Source: Lachnospiraceae bacterium (GTDB lineage: Bacteria; Bacillota; Clostridia; Lachnospirales; Lachnospiraceae). From it: DNA of 64,000 nt. Positions within the stretch are counted from its first letter, which is position 1. Each line of letters opens with the position of its first letter. The translations under genes and the position numbers were made by a program. Shown one piece after another: positions 15,971 through 24,635 of this stretch. The DNA lies in assembly GCA_017615545.1 (NCBI GenBank), contig JAFZZY010000056.1, positions 1 to 64,000 of the forward strand. Reading direction: 5' to 3'. A model generated the notes under the pieces. It worked only from the letters and a program-made list of their open reading frames with translations, made no database searches and was not told the origin of the DNA.

Positions 15971-17389
15971 TTACCTGTCCTCCGCCTGTAACTCAGACGC
16001 ACGCTTTAGCAGCGCCTCCCGCGTGTTTCGGGCAGGCTCCTCCACGACTTCCTGGAGCAATGCATTCAACGTCTCCCCGAGTTTCGGCCCGGGCTTAAAG
16101 CCCATGGCGATCAGGTCCCGTCCGGTGATCTTCAGGTCCTTCAGCGAAATGCACTCGCCGGCGGCCAGGATCTCACCATAGTATCGCTCTGCTTCATCCA
16201 ATCCCCTCAGGGCCAGTTCGGTCCCTTCGTTCGGTTTCTCAAGTTTTCCGTTTGCGTCCGCGCGCATGAGTTCCAGCAGAAGGAGGAAATCCTCGCTCCC
16301 GATCCGGTTCATGGCCCTGCGGATCTTTCTGCGTCCGCGTTCCGCATCCGTAAAGGCGAGCCCGTCTTCCCCGCCGTAGATCCTCCGATCGTCATGATAT
16401 TCGATCAGATGCGTCACGCGCCGTATGGTATCGTTATCAAATTTCAGGTCACGGAGGATCTCCCCCGCCATCTTTGCGCCAAGTTTCGCGTGATAGTAGA
16501 AATGCGCCCGCCCGTTCTCGTCGACCGTTTTCGTCTTCGGTTTCGCGATGTCGTGTAGCAGCGCCGCGAGTCTGAGCACGCGGTCCGCGCGCACTCCGCA
16601 CACCACCCGCATCGTATGCACGCCCACATTGAACGAGTGGAACGGCGTGTTCTGCTCCGTCTCCATGCAAGCCGTGAACTCCGGCAGGACGTACTTCGTC
16701 ACCCCTGCCTCGTACATGCGCATGAACTCCTCCGGATGGTCAGACGTGAGCAGTTTCACCAACTCCGCCGCGATCCTTTCCTTGCTGATGAGTCCCAGAT
16801 TTGCGGCCAATGCTTTTGCCGCCTCGAGGGTTTCGGCGTCGATCGCAAACCCCAGCTGCGCCGCAAAGCGAAACGCCCGCAGGATACGAAGTGCATCCTC
16901 GCTGAACCGTTCATTTGCCGCGCCGACACAACGAACCACACCCTGCTCCAGGTCGCCGCGCCCGTTATACAGGTCGATCAGGCCCTTCACCGGATGGTAC
17001 GCCATCGCATTGATCGTGAAATCGCGACGCTTCAGGTCTTCGGTCAGGTTCGCCGTGAACGTCACCCCGCTCGGGTGCCGGCCGTCTAGGTAGACGCCGT
17101 CCACACGGTACGTCGTCACCTCATAATTCTCATGATCCATCACGATCGTCACGGTCCCGTGCTCGAGTCCCGTGTCCACCGTCCGGCGGAAGATCGCCTT
17201 CACCTGCTCCGGCTTCGCGGACGTCGTGATGTCCCAGTCATGCGGTGTCCTTCCCAGCAACATATCGCGCACGCAGCCGCCGACTGCATAGGCCTCGTAG
17301 CCCGCAGTCTCCAACCGCTCTATGATCGTAGCGACCGCCGCCGGGATCTTATATCCTGTCTGCGGTCGTTTATTTTCCATATCTGCCAT
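15971..17389 (-). CDS. cca: CCA-adding tRNA nucleotidyltransferase
   Basis: Adds or repairs the 3' CCA end of tRNA. The 472-residue protein has the class II nucleotidyltransferase motifs: GGCVRDMLLGRTPHDWDI, with the metal-binding D-x-D, then RRDFTINAMAY and the RILRAFRFAAQLGF neck helix. A C-terminal half contains an HD domain (LAALLHDIAKP, then H residues in HFYYHAKLGAKMAGEILR), which in related enzymes gives phosphohydrolase activity. The start at 17389 follows a weak GAGG; a longer open frame exists upstream but overlaps the previous gene and lacks family similarity. Confidence 0.96.
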   Translation of the reverse strand: MADMENKRPQTGYKIPAAVATIIERLETAGYEAYAVGGCVRDMLLGRTPHDWDITTSAKPEQVKAIFRRTVDTGLEHGTVTIVMDHENYEVTTYRVDGVYLDGRHPSGVTFTANLTEDLKRRDFTINAMAYHPVKGLIDLYNGRGDLEQGVVRCVGAANERFSEDALRILRAFRFAAQLGFAIDAETLEAAKALAANLGLISKERIAAELVKLLTSDHPEEFMRMYEAGVTKYVLPEFTACMETEQNTPFHSFNVGVHTMRVVCGVRADRVLRLAALLHDIAKPKTKTVDENGRAHFYYHAKLGAKMAGEILRDLKFDNDTIRRVTHLIEYHDDRRIYGGEDGLAFTDAERGRRKIRRAMNRIGSEDFLLLLELMRADANGKLEKPNEGTELALRGLDEAERYYGEILAAGECISLKDLKITGRDLIAMGFKPGPKLGETLNALLQEVVEEPARNTREALLKRASELQAEDR

Positions 17390-17427
17390 AGGTTGCCTCG
17401 TTTCAAAATAGTTTCTTACATTGCCCG

Positions 17428-18186
17428 TCAGATCGACGAGGCTCCGGCGTCGTAGCTGAACAACTCCGGCCTGCCCTGATGCCCGGTGTAAAAATGCCTG
17501 AGCGCTCGCAGTCCGATCGCCGTGTTGATGCCGTAGTACAGCAACGTAACGACCCACGGAAGCGGTTGGATCAGGAACATCATGACCGGCGTGCCCTCGA
17601 CCAGGCGGATCAGCATGAACCGCACGAGCAGGTTCGAGACCGCGTAGATCAGGAACACGATCGGGTAACTGTCCTTCGAAATGTGGAACAGTTCGACACA
17701 TAGTGAAAAGAACGCCAGGCCCAGGAACACACGGAGTATGAGCTCCGGGTCTACGCCCATCATACCGGTGCGGTTCGTGCAGTACTGCATCAGGTAGTTG
17801 GACGGCTCATCGTAGGCCGCCAGTTCTTCCAACGGTCCGCGGTTCAGTTGAGCCAGGTTGTACCGGTCGAACACGTTCATTACGGTCAATGCGGCTCCGT
17901 AGATGATGAAGCCGGAGGCCGCGCCCGCCAGGTACCGCGCCGCCAGAAAACGATTTCGGTTGATCGGCAGGCTGTACAAAACCGCGTAATTCTTATTCAT
18001 ATAGTCGCGTCGGCACTGCCACCACTTCATGGCAACGCCGCCCAATGCGAATACATAGCAAACGATCGACCAGATCATGTAGGTCGGCGCCAGGAACCAG
18101 GCCGCCGTCATGACAACGATCCAAACGATCATCGGAACCCAAAGGCTCCGCATCTCCAAACGGAACATCTTCCAAAATCCTGTCAT
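17428..18186 (-). CDS. ABC-2-like membrane protein, partner of the degenerate ATPase
   Basis: A 252-residue protein with about six membrane helices (first two at about 17-35 and 40-58, a pair at 95-112, and three in the C-terminal half). The layout, with SLPINRNRFLAARYLAG after the second helix, is typical of ABC-2 type permeases. It starts with an ATGA overlap on the preceding ATPase-like gene, so the two form a unit. Because that ATPase has lost its nucleotide-binding residues, transport by this pair is doubtful. Confidence 0.78.
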   Translation of the reverse strand: MTGFWKMFRLEMRSLWVPMIVWIVVMTAAWFLAPTYMIWSIVCYVFALGGVAMKWWQCRRDYMNKNYAVLYSLPINRNRFLAARYLAGAASGFIIYGAALTVMNVFDRYNLAQLNRGPLEELAAYDEPSNYLMQYCTNRTGMMGVDPELILRVFLGLAFFSLCVELFHISKDSYPIVFLIYAVSNLLVRFMLIRLVEGTPVMMFLIQPLPWVVTLLYYGINTAIGLRALRHFYTGHQGRPELFSYDAGASSI

Positions 18187-18908
18187 TTCGCCACCCTCTT
18201 CCATTCTTCCAGCAGGAACTCCAACGGTTTGTTGGCATCCACCTGCGGCGTCGAATCAACGATCAGGGCGCCTTGCTTCATGTAGATGATCCGCTTGAAA
18301 TAGTCGCGTCCCGGACCCAGCAGGAAGAAATCGTCCATTACGACCAGGACCGAGCAGCCCTGATCCTGCTTTTCCTTCAGCATCTTCAGGCATTTTTCCT
18401 TCGTCTCGCCGTCGGGGATATCCCACCAGAGCGCGTCCACCAGGAAATATTTGGACTCCATGCCCATGCCCAGCGCGAACGCCGCGAGGACCAGTTCCTG
18501 GTCCGTCATGTGGTTCGCCCGCTTCTTTCGGTTGAATCCCGGGGCCAATGCCTCGAGTGTGTCGATCGCTTTTTGCGTATGATAGTTCTTGAACCACTTT
18601 TCCCTCAGTTTGAGGTTGTAATCGAAGCTTTTCTCCCACAAAAGCGTTCCAGTCTTGCTAATATAGGAAAACTTCTCCACAAAGTCTTCACTTTTCTTCG
18701 TCATCCCGTAGCCGGCGATGACCTCGCCGTCCAACGAAACACTGCCTCTTTTGATGCGGATCAGTCCGGGAATGGCCTGCAATACCAGGTCGCCGCCGAA
18801 CGGGTCTCCACAGATCGCGATCATTTCCCCATCATTCACCGTGAAACTCACGTTATTGATGACGGGAAAGATCTCCATCATTTTCGACAGATTGATTATC
18901 TCCAGCAT
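18183..18908 (-). CDS. Degenerate ABC ATPase-like protein
   Basis: A 241-residue protein that follows the ABC ATPase fold from end to end but lacks every catalytic motif. Walker A should be G-x4-GK-S/T; here it reads GDPFGGDL (residues 34-41), with no Lys and no Ser/Thr. The signature LSGGQ is replaced by MTDQE. Walker B reads YFLVDALWW, without the catalytic Glu. The switch-His position reads VVMDDF. The surrounding beta strands (MIAICG; SVLVVMDD; GALIVDS) are kept. The reading frame is intact, so this is a maintained pseudo-ATPase rather than a pseudogene. It sits between an acidic membrane protein gene and its permease partner. Confidence 0.82.
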   Translation of the reverse strand: MLEIINLSKMMEIFPVINNVSFTVNDGEMIAICGDPFGGDLVLQAIPGLIRIKRGSVSLDGEVIAGYGMTKKSEDFVEKFSYISKTGTLLWEKSFDYNLKLREKWFKNYHTQKAIDTLEALAPGFNRKKRANHMTDQELVLAAFALGMGMESKYFLVDALWWDIPDGETKEKCLKMLKEKQDQGCSVLVVMDDFFLLGPGRDYFKRIIYMKQGALIVDSTPQVDANKPLEFLLEEWKRVAK

Positions 18909-18914
18909 GTTTGT

Positions 18915-19991
18915 TTATTCCTCTCCGCCGCGCTCCTCATATTCGTCCGCCAGCCGATCCAGGATCGCGTCGATCTGATCCTGCGACAGGCGCTCGCGCT
19001 TATCCTCGCCTGCGAAATCGTCATCCTCGTCGAAGTCGTCGTCCGGCGAGGCCTCGGAGACTTCTTCGATCGGCTCCTCCGATTCAGACTCTTCGGACGG
19101 CTCTTCCGGTTCGGGTTCTTCCGGTTCGGACTCCCCCGATTCGGGCTCTTCGGCAGGATCGGGCGACGGATCCGTTTCGGTTTCCGCCTCTGCGAAGATC
19201 TCATCGACTGCTTTCCGAACGCCATCTGCCAATGGTTCCGTCTTTGCGTTATCCTCGACAGGCTCTGCCTCTTCAGCCTCTACCGGTTCTTCAACTGCGT
19301 CTTCATCTTCAGCCCCGTCCAAATCGGCGATCTTGATCACGCGAACAGTGTCATTTGCCGCATCAAAATTCACCGCCGGCTCGTCGTCCGTGATCGGACC
19401 ACCGCTCGGCAGATCCTCTGCGGGCGCTTTTGTTTCCGCGGACTCCGTCGCCGCCTCCGCAGGCGTAGTTTTCGCAGACGTGGTTTCCGCAGGTGCGGTT
19501 TCCTCCGACTCTTTCGATGCCGGAAGCGTCTGCACCAGGACCGAACTCATGCGCGCCACGCCGTAAATGCGCAGCGTCGGCCCCTCAGCACCCTGCGGCA
19601 GACCATTCTGCATGGTCCAGCGGGTCACGCCGGAAGTCATCTTCACGTCGACTACAACATGTATCTTCTCCGGAACGAAGATCACAATGGAGCTCATCAT
19701 ACAGCCCAGTTCGATCTCGCAATCCTTCTCGATCCGCGCGTTCTGCATCTCCAAATGCAGCGAGCAACAGAACGCCCCAACGGCCGCCCCCGTAAACTCC
19801 TCAGCGCTTCCGATATAGTGATACGACTTGGCAAATTTCTCCATGATCTTCCGCTCATCGTCGTCCGTTTCCTCGACCATCTTCATGATGCCCTGGTACG
19901 CGTTCCTCGTCTTTACGACCGCATACGCTCCGCCCGCGGCGATCGCCCCGAGCATCACGCGTTTCTTCCACTTACGCTTACACTTCTTCAT
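18915..19991 (-). CDS. Membrane-anchored protein with long acidic tail
   Basis: The 358-residue product starts with a strongly basic segment (KKCKRKWKKR), then one hydrophobic segment (about 12-25). A compact domain covers about 60-150 and includes IELGCMMSSIVIFVPEKIHVVVDVKM; this beta-rich pattern recalls the LiaF C-terminal/cell-wall-stress domain, but the resemblance is weak. The remaining 190 residues are Glu/Ser/Pro/Thr-rich and very acidic. A C-terminal helix ends in LADEYEERGGEE. The start at 19991 has GAGG eight bases upstream. The gene lies six bases before the degenerate ATPase gene, so the three genes form an operon of unknown role. Confidence 0.75.
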   Translation of the reverse strand: MKKCKRKWKKRVMLGAIAAGGAYAVVKTRNAYQGIMKMVEETDDDERKIMEKFAKSYHYIGSAEEFTGAAVGAFCCSLHLEMQNARIEKDCEIELGCMMSSIVIFVPEKIHVVVDVKMTSGVTRWTMQNGLPQGAEGPTLRIYGVARMSSVLVQTLPASKESEETAPAETTSAKTTPAEAATESAETKAPAEDLPSGGPITDDEPAVNFDAANDTVRVIKIADLDGAEDEDAVEEPVEAEEAEPVEDNAKTEPLADGVRKAVDEIFAEAETETDPSPDPAEEPESGESEPEEPEPEEPSEESESEEPIEEVSEASPDDDFDEDDDFAGEDKRERLSQDQIDAILDRLADEYEERGGEE

Positions 19992-20073
19992 ATGCGTTTC
20001 CTCATTCTCTAACGTCTCAAACATCCATTGCCACGGCAATGCATTCCGCCTCACCGCCTCGAAACCTAGTTCG

Positions 20074-20102
20074 ATTTTACCACACCTGCCATGGTTTGTA
20101 CA
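20074..20102 (-). promoter_or_regulatory. Candidate promoter of the acidic protein / pseudo-ABC unit
   Basis: On the minus strand: TGTACA, 17-base spacer, TAAAAT preceded by TGG (extended -10). Confidence 0.5.
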
Positions 20103-20125
20103 GATTAATTGCGCATTCACCGTAA

Positions 20126-20165
20126 TCAAAAAGCGGCAAATGCACTCGCATTTGCCGCTTAACTT
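20126..20165 (-). terminator. Terminator of the surface protein gene
   Basis: A perfect 13-bp stem (AAGCGGCAAATGC / GCATTTGCCGCTT) with a four-base loop, followed on the minus strand by TTTTTGATT. Confidence 0.92.
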
Positions 20166-20172
20166 TTATTTG

Positions 20173-21453
20173 TCACACTCTCTGCTTTCGCATGTTCAAA
20201 ACTCCAAGCGCTGCCATGGACAGCAAAAGCACTACCACCCAAAAGATCGGTCTGTTTGTGTCACCGGAAGGCGAAGCCTCTTCCCACATTGCATAGAGGA
20301 CCGTATTCTCCGTCCACGTAACACTCTGTCCGACGGTATACTTCTCTCCGGTACCGTCCGCCTTTGTATTCCAGCCGGAAGCCCTCTTTCCTTTATCGGA
20401 AAATGCATCCATAGGGATGGAACGAGGCACCCCGATGGTCTCCGTCAATTCTGTCCTTGCGTCAGTTCCCTCGTTTGCAACCAAGGTTATCGAAACACTC
20501 TCTTTCCGCCGGGCCGTCCCATTCTGAATGTCCTCCGGCGTTGAATTGCTTGCATAGATCCGATAGTCTCCGCTGAATGTATTATGTTCTTCATCGGTAA
20601 AATTCGGACTCGCCCAACGATCGCTGACTGCGTATACGATAGCGGAATCCAGGATCTTGACTCCATATGCATGGCCGTATACTCCTCCACCGATGCTCAT
20701 GCCTGTGTCATTATAGTAAGAGGACACTCCACCGATAGCGAGCACCTTAGCATTCTCGCTGATCCTGATGGTGGTACCATCCCCGGTTGTACCCCCGCCG
20801 ATGCCGGCCGCACTTTCACTGCCGATCGCCGTCACTTGCGCGTTCCCGGTAATAGTGATATCTGAAGCCTCACCGCTTCCGCTGCCGCCGATGCCGGCGC
20901 CATTTCCTCCATTCGCAGTCACCACTGCATTTCCCGAGATGGTAATATGATAAACGATTTGATCGAACTCTCCGCCGATCCCTGCGGCTCCACCGTTCGC
21001 GGTCAGACTTCCTTCTTTTCCTTCCTCTGTGGTGATCGTCAGGCGTCCTGTACCTTCTTTTTGAACCGCAGCCATTTTCCCCGATACCGAGGTCGTTACT
21101 TCATTTTCACCTTCCAACAGGAGTGTCACCGTTCCCCTGCCTTGGATCAGGATCGCAGGGTAACCTAACGTGATTTGAACCCCTGATAGCCGAAGCGTTA
21201 TCTCCTCGCCCTGCTCTGCAGTTATAGTTATGCCGTTTGACGAACTGCTTGTGGATGTGATCGTCGGAAGCGCATCTGCGTATTCTTTATCATTCTGAAC
21301 GACCTTTCCATTCGAAATCTGAACCGAACCGTTCACCAGATCATAAACCCCGCCGTCGGCCGCAGCAACCGTTGCTGAACCCAATGACAGTATTGCAAAG
21401 ATCGTTACCATAAACAGAACCGTTCCCAGCCGTTTTTTTCTCAAATGATCCAT
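20173..21453 (-). CDS. Secreted surface protein with Cthe_2159-like beta domain
   Basis: A 426-residue protein with a signal peptide (about 1-33, cleaved near AAA-DGG). A repeat-rich beta-helical region follows (about 60-290), with recurring units such as ITITGNAQVTA and GAGIGG, like the carbohydrate-binding Cthe_2159 family. Next is one InlB B-repeat-like domain (about 330-390, GWNTKADGTGEKYTVG to VLYAMWEE). A C-terminal hydrophobic anchor (about 402-419) ends in MRKQRV. No LPxTG-type motif precedes the anchor, so it is probably held as a membrane protein rather than linked by sortase. It has its own promoter and terminator. Confidence 0.85.
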   Translation of the reverse strand: MDHLRKKRLGTVLFMVTIFAILSLGSATVAAADGGVYDLVNGSVQISNGKVVQNDKEYADALPTITSTSSSSNGITITAEQGEEITLRLSGVQITLGYPAILIQGRGTVTLLLEGENEVTTSVSGKMAAVQKEGTGRLTITTEEGKEGSLTANGGAAGIGGEFDQIVYHITISGNAVVTANGGNGAGIGGSGSGEASDITITGNAQVTAIGSESAAGIGGGTTGDGTTIRISENAKVLAIGGVSSYYNDTGMSIGGGVYGHAYGVKILDSAIVYAVSDRWASPNFTDEEHNTFSGDYRIYASNSTPEDIQNGTARRKESVSITLVANEGTDARTELTETIGVPRSIPMDAFSDKGKRASGWNTKADGTGEKYTVGQSVTWTENTVLYAMWEEASPSGDTNRPIFWVVVLLLSMAALGVLNMRKQRV

Positions 21454-21504
21454 TCACTCATCCTCCGATATAAAACCTGTCGGGGCACATTCCCCAATGG
21501 GTCA

Positions 21505-21533
21505 ATTATATCAAGGAATCCGCGAGGATGCAA
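21505..21533 (-). promoter_or_regulatory. Promoter of the surface protein gene
   Basis: On the minus strand: TTGCAT, 17-base spacer, TATAAT, about 50 bases upstream of the start codon. Confidence 0.82.
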
Positions 21534-21546
21534 TAATGCCCGCCTA

Positions 21547-22656
21547 TTAAAACTCCGTCACATCCGCGCGGTTCATAGCGCGGGATTTGAAAAAGATCAG
21601 CGGGATGACCGCCAGCAGGTTGCTGACCACAGCGCCCAGGATACCCATGTCGCTCACGTAGGGCAGGTATTTGCCCTTCGACACGAAGGCCAGTTCGTTC
21701 AGCAGGAAGGTGCTCAGAAGCACGATCGCCAGGCCGGCTATGATGCCGATCAGGTCCTGGATCAGGATCTCTGCAGCGATCTTATGCCGCACCTCTTTGC
21801 GGGAGCGACCCACGGCACGGTACACGCCGAATTCGTAGGTCCGCTTCATGAAGTGTCCTGTAAACCAGGAAGAGATCGTGACCGACAGGATGATTCCGAT
21901 CAGAAGGATCGAGACGTAGAAAATGATACGGAAGATGGAGAAAAACTCTTCGAAGTTCTCCTTCGCCGTCTTCGTATACAAAGCGATCTTTCCATCCCCG
22001 CGGATCTCGAGCAGACGCTGCTTCAGCTGCTCATGGTCCATATTCTTGCCATGGATGTATACGCGGCCGGTCGCCTGGACCTCGCTCGGGATGAAGTAGA
22101 ACTGAATATTGTCATTACCCTCATAGATCGCGTCCACTGTGTACTCGGTGTCAAATGCACTGGAAAATGAAGGATCCACCACGTCACCCTCGGATACGCC
22201 GACGCCTTCCGCGCCCTTTGCGTACATCGAACTGAGGACCAGACCATGATCCTGTACTTTCGACGTGTCGATATCGATCCCCATGATCCGGAAAGCTTCT
22301 TCCATTTCTTCCCGGACCGTGAAGACCATGACATTGCCCGAAGCGGTGACGCCTAAGGCGGTCCCGTATTCCATGGAACCGTGTCCGTAACCGGAGCCGT
22401 GGAAGATCTGAAGGTCGGGATCCGCGTCCACCTCACTCAGGAACGCCTTCCAGTCCTGCCGTTTTTCATCTGTCGACAAGACCATCGCCGTGATGAACTG
22501 GTCCAGCTTCCCGGCGCTCTGATCGAAGGCCCACATGGTGCTCATGATGAAATTTCCACCCATCATAAGCATCATGCAGAGGGCGAACATGATCGCCGCC
22601 GTGCAGGCGCGCGCCTTATTCTGTTTTATATAGTAAAACGCTGAAAACGGTTTCAT
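21547..22656 (-). CDS. FtsX-like ABC transporter permease
   Basis: A 369-residue protein with one N-terminal membrane helix (about 18-40), a large extracytoplasmic domain (about 45-235) and three C-terminal helices, the MacB/FtsX layout. It is the third gene of a permease-ATPase-permease set. Only ten bases separate it from the ATPase gene. Such sets often export or expel peptides and antibiotics or act on lipoproteins; the neighbouring two-component system hints at a stress or antimicrobial peptide response, which is inference. Confidence 0.9.
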   Translation of the reverse strand: MKPFSAFYYIKQNKARACTAAIMFALCMMLMMGGNFIMSTMWAFDQSAGKLDQFITAMVLSTDEKRQDWKAFLSEVDADPDLQIFHGSGYGHGSMEYGTALGVTASGNVMVFTVREEMEEAFRIMGIDIDTSKVQDHGLVLSSMYAKGAEGVGVSEGDVVDPSFSSAFDTEYTVDAIYEGNDNIQFYFIPSEVQATGRVYIHGKNMDHEQLKQRLLEIRGDGKIALYTKTAKENFEEFFSIFRIIFYVSILLIGIILSVTISSWFTGHFMKRTYEFGVYRAVGRSRKEVRHKIAAEILIQDLIGIIAGLAIVLLSTFLLNELAFVSKGKYLPYVSDMGILGAVVSNLLAVIPLIFFKSRAMNRADVTEF

Positions 22657-22666
22657 AAACTGCTCC

Positions 22667-23341
22667 TTATCTCTCTGCGTCTTTTATCGCGCTGATCCGG
22701 CCGTCCCAGATCTCGACGATCCGGTCGGCGTCCTGCAGGATGGACCGGTCGTGCGTCACGACCAGCACCAGATGCTCTTCGGCATATTCGCGAAGCACCC
22801 GCATGACATTGAATGCATTTTCATGGTCCAGGGACGCCGTCGGTTCATCCGCGAACACGACCTCCGGGCCGTTGATCATGGCACGGGCGATGGCGACACG
22901 CTGGCACTGTCCGCCCGAGAGTTTCGCAGGGCGCTTTTTGAATTCTTTCTCGCGAAGTCCCAGCCGGCTCATCATCGATTTCGCGCGCTCGGCAGCCTCC
23001 GGATCCCCCGGCAGCGCGGACACCACGCAGTTATCAAAGGCTGTCATGTAGGGCACCAGATAATGTTTTTGGAAAATGAAGCCGAACTTCTGGCGGCGCA
23101 GCATTTCCCGCTTCGCGGGCGTCAGGGCGGTCAGTTCCTCCCCTTTATATAGGATGCTTCCTTCGGTCGGCGTCTTTAGCGTAGACAGACAGTACATCAG
23201 CGTACTCTTTCCGCTTCCCGACGGGCCGATAATGCCGACCAGGCCGCGCTCCGGCAGCTCCAGGTCCACATTGCTCAGCGCGTACATCTTCTCGTCGCTG
23301 TCCATATCGTAGATCATACTTACATTCTTTATCTCAAACAT
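22667..23341 (-). CDS. ABC transporter ATP-binding protein (LolD/MacB type)
   Basis: A 224-residue ATPase with intact motifs: Walker A GPSGSGKST, Q-loop FIFQKHYLVPY, signature KLSGGQCQRVAIARA, Walker B VVFADEPTASLD, and switch His in VVTHD. It serves the two flanking FtsX-like permeases. The start codon lies two bases after the stop codon of the upstream permease, indicating tight co-expression. Confidence 0.96.
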   Translation of the reverse strand: MFEIKNVSMIYDMDSDEKMYALSNVDLELPERGLVGIIGPSGSGKSTLMYCLSTLKTPTEGSILYKGEELTALTPAKREMLRRQKFGFIFQKHYLVPYMTAFDNCVVSALPGDPEAAERAKSMMSRLGLREKEFKKRPAKLSGGQCQRVAIARAMINGPEVVFADEPTASLDHENAFNVMRVLREYAEEHLVLVVTHDRSILQDADRIVEIWDGRISAIKDAER

Positions 23342-23343
23342 GA

Positions 23344-24477
23344 TTAATCCTCCAACATATCTATGGTTCGGATCCTGTGTACGGACAGGAGAGCCGGGAA
23401 CTGCAGGATACCGATCACCGCAGCCATGGCGGCCAGGATCGTACAGATCAGTTCCGTGTCAATGTATACCGGGATCAGCCCCAACGGGTGCATTAAGAGA
23501 ACATCGATCAATGCGATCATGCCTCCCGCCACCGCGAAGCCCAGCAGGATGCCGGCGCCGAATAAGATCGCGATCTCACGCAGGATCATGCGATAGACTT
23601 CCAGCCGCGAGTACCCGAGGGATGCGTACAGGCAGTACTCATTGACCCGGTTACGCATGTACGAGTTGTAGGCGACCGTGACGGAGACCGCCAGCAGGAA
23701 GATCGTGCCCAGGATGATCGCATGCAGAGAACCGTCGATCTCGTCTACGACCTCCCTTTGGAACATCTCGCTTCCCTTCTGTGCGTCGTTGGAAATGGAA
23801 TCCAGTTTCGACAGCGGGACGCCGATCTTATCAAACAGTTCTTTCGCTCCGGAAACCCCTTCCTCATTCAGGATGATCAGGCCGTATCCGTTGTTGTTTC
23901 CGCGCGCTGACGTTCCGGCGCAGGAATAGTAGGGGCCTTCCACGACTCCGACGATGGTCCAGAGATTATTGCCCAGTTTGTCGCCGATCTTGTAGCCCTG
24001 GTTTCGCATGACGGCGCTGTCCAGCACCATCTCGTAATCCTGCTCCGGGAGCCGGCCGTCCACCAGTTTGCTTTTCATATGCTCCAGATAAGTCGGAATA
24101 TCTTCCGGCTTCAGGAGCGGCATCTCCGAACCGAGGTTACCGAGCAGAGCCTTTAAGGAAAAATTCGTCCACTCGCTCACGAATGCTCTTTTTACCTCCG
24201 GCAGCTGTTCCAGCTTCTCGACCACGACGCTGTACATGCCTTGTATCGTTTCCATGTCTTCCGGGTTCGTCGAGGCCAATGTCTCGTACGAAAGCTCCAG
24301 ATACATTTGCCGTTTCGATCCTTCCACGACGACCGGACGGAACGACTCCTTCGTGGACGCCAGGATGGAACCGATCAAATAGATGCCCATGACGCTTAAG
24401 GCCAGCGCCACGACGATCACCGCGACCTGCTTCTTATTATTCTTGATGAATTTGCCTGCGGACAGATGACCCATCAT
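23344..24477 (-). CDS. FtsX-like ABC transporter permease, first gene of the set
   Basis: A 377-residue protein with an N-terminal helix (about 18-38), an extracytoplasmic domain (about 45-250) and three C-terminal helices. It is distinct in sequence from the second permease, so the transporter is probably a heterodimer around one ATPase gene. AAGGAGG lies at good distance from the start; an alternative ATG one codon later also fits. Confidence 0.9.
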   Translation of the reverse strand: MMGHLSAGKFIKNNKKQVAVIVVALALSVMGIYLIGSILASTKESFRPVVVEGSKRQMYLELSYETLASTNPEDMETIQGMYSVVVEKLEQLPEVKRAFVSEWTNFSLKALLGNLGSEMPLLKPEDIPTYLEHMKSKLVDGRLPEQDYEMVLDSAVMRNQGYKIGDKLGNNLWTIVGVVEGPYYSCAGTSARGNNNGYGLIILNEEGVSGAKELFDKIGVPLSKLDSISNDAQKGSEMFQREVVDEIDGSLHAIILGTIFLLAVSVTVAYNSYMRNRVNEYCLYASLGYSRLEVYRMILREIAILFGAGILLGFAVAGGMIALIDVLLMHPLGLIPVYIDTELICTILAAMAAVIGILQFPALLSVHRIRTIDMLED

Positions 24478-24523
24478 ATATCAAACCTCCTTGCAAACGG
24501 GCATGCTCCCCGTCTACACTCGT

Positions 24524-24552
24524 ATTATACGGGACATTTTCCCGAAACAAAA
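24524..24552 (-). promoter_or_regulatory. Promoter with inverted repeat upstream of the FtsX-type transporter
   Basis: On the minus strand: weak -35 TTTTGT, 17-base spacer, perfect TATAAT. The spacer holds an inverted repeat CGGGA-N5-TCCCG (24530-24544). The poor -35 and the palindrome suggest activator-dependent or repressed transcription, plausibly by the NarL-type regulator encoded just upstream. Confidence 0.6.
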
Positions 24553-24589
24553 GTGACTGCGGTCATATCTTACACATGACCACAGCCAC
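24546..24589 (-). terminator. Terminator of the two-component system genes
   Basis: A 14-bp stem with two G-U pairs (24553-24566 with 24576-24589) and a nine-base loop, followed on the minus strand by TTTTGTTT. Its T-tract overlaps the -35 of the next promoter. Confidence 0.78.
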
Positions 24590-24635
24590 AAACGTCTGTA
24601 TCTATTGCCGATCGCCGGCGGCGCCAAGCGCCGTT

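Noticed and set aside
20173..21453. Surface protein considered as a substrate of the sortase encoded at 35661-36512
   Set aside because: No LPxTG- or NPxTG-like motif precedes its C-terminal helix.
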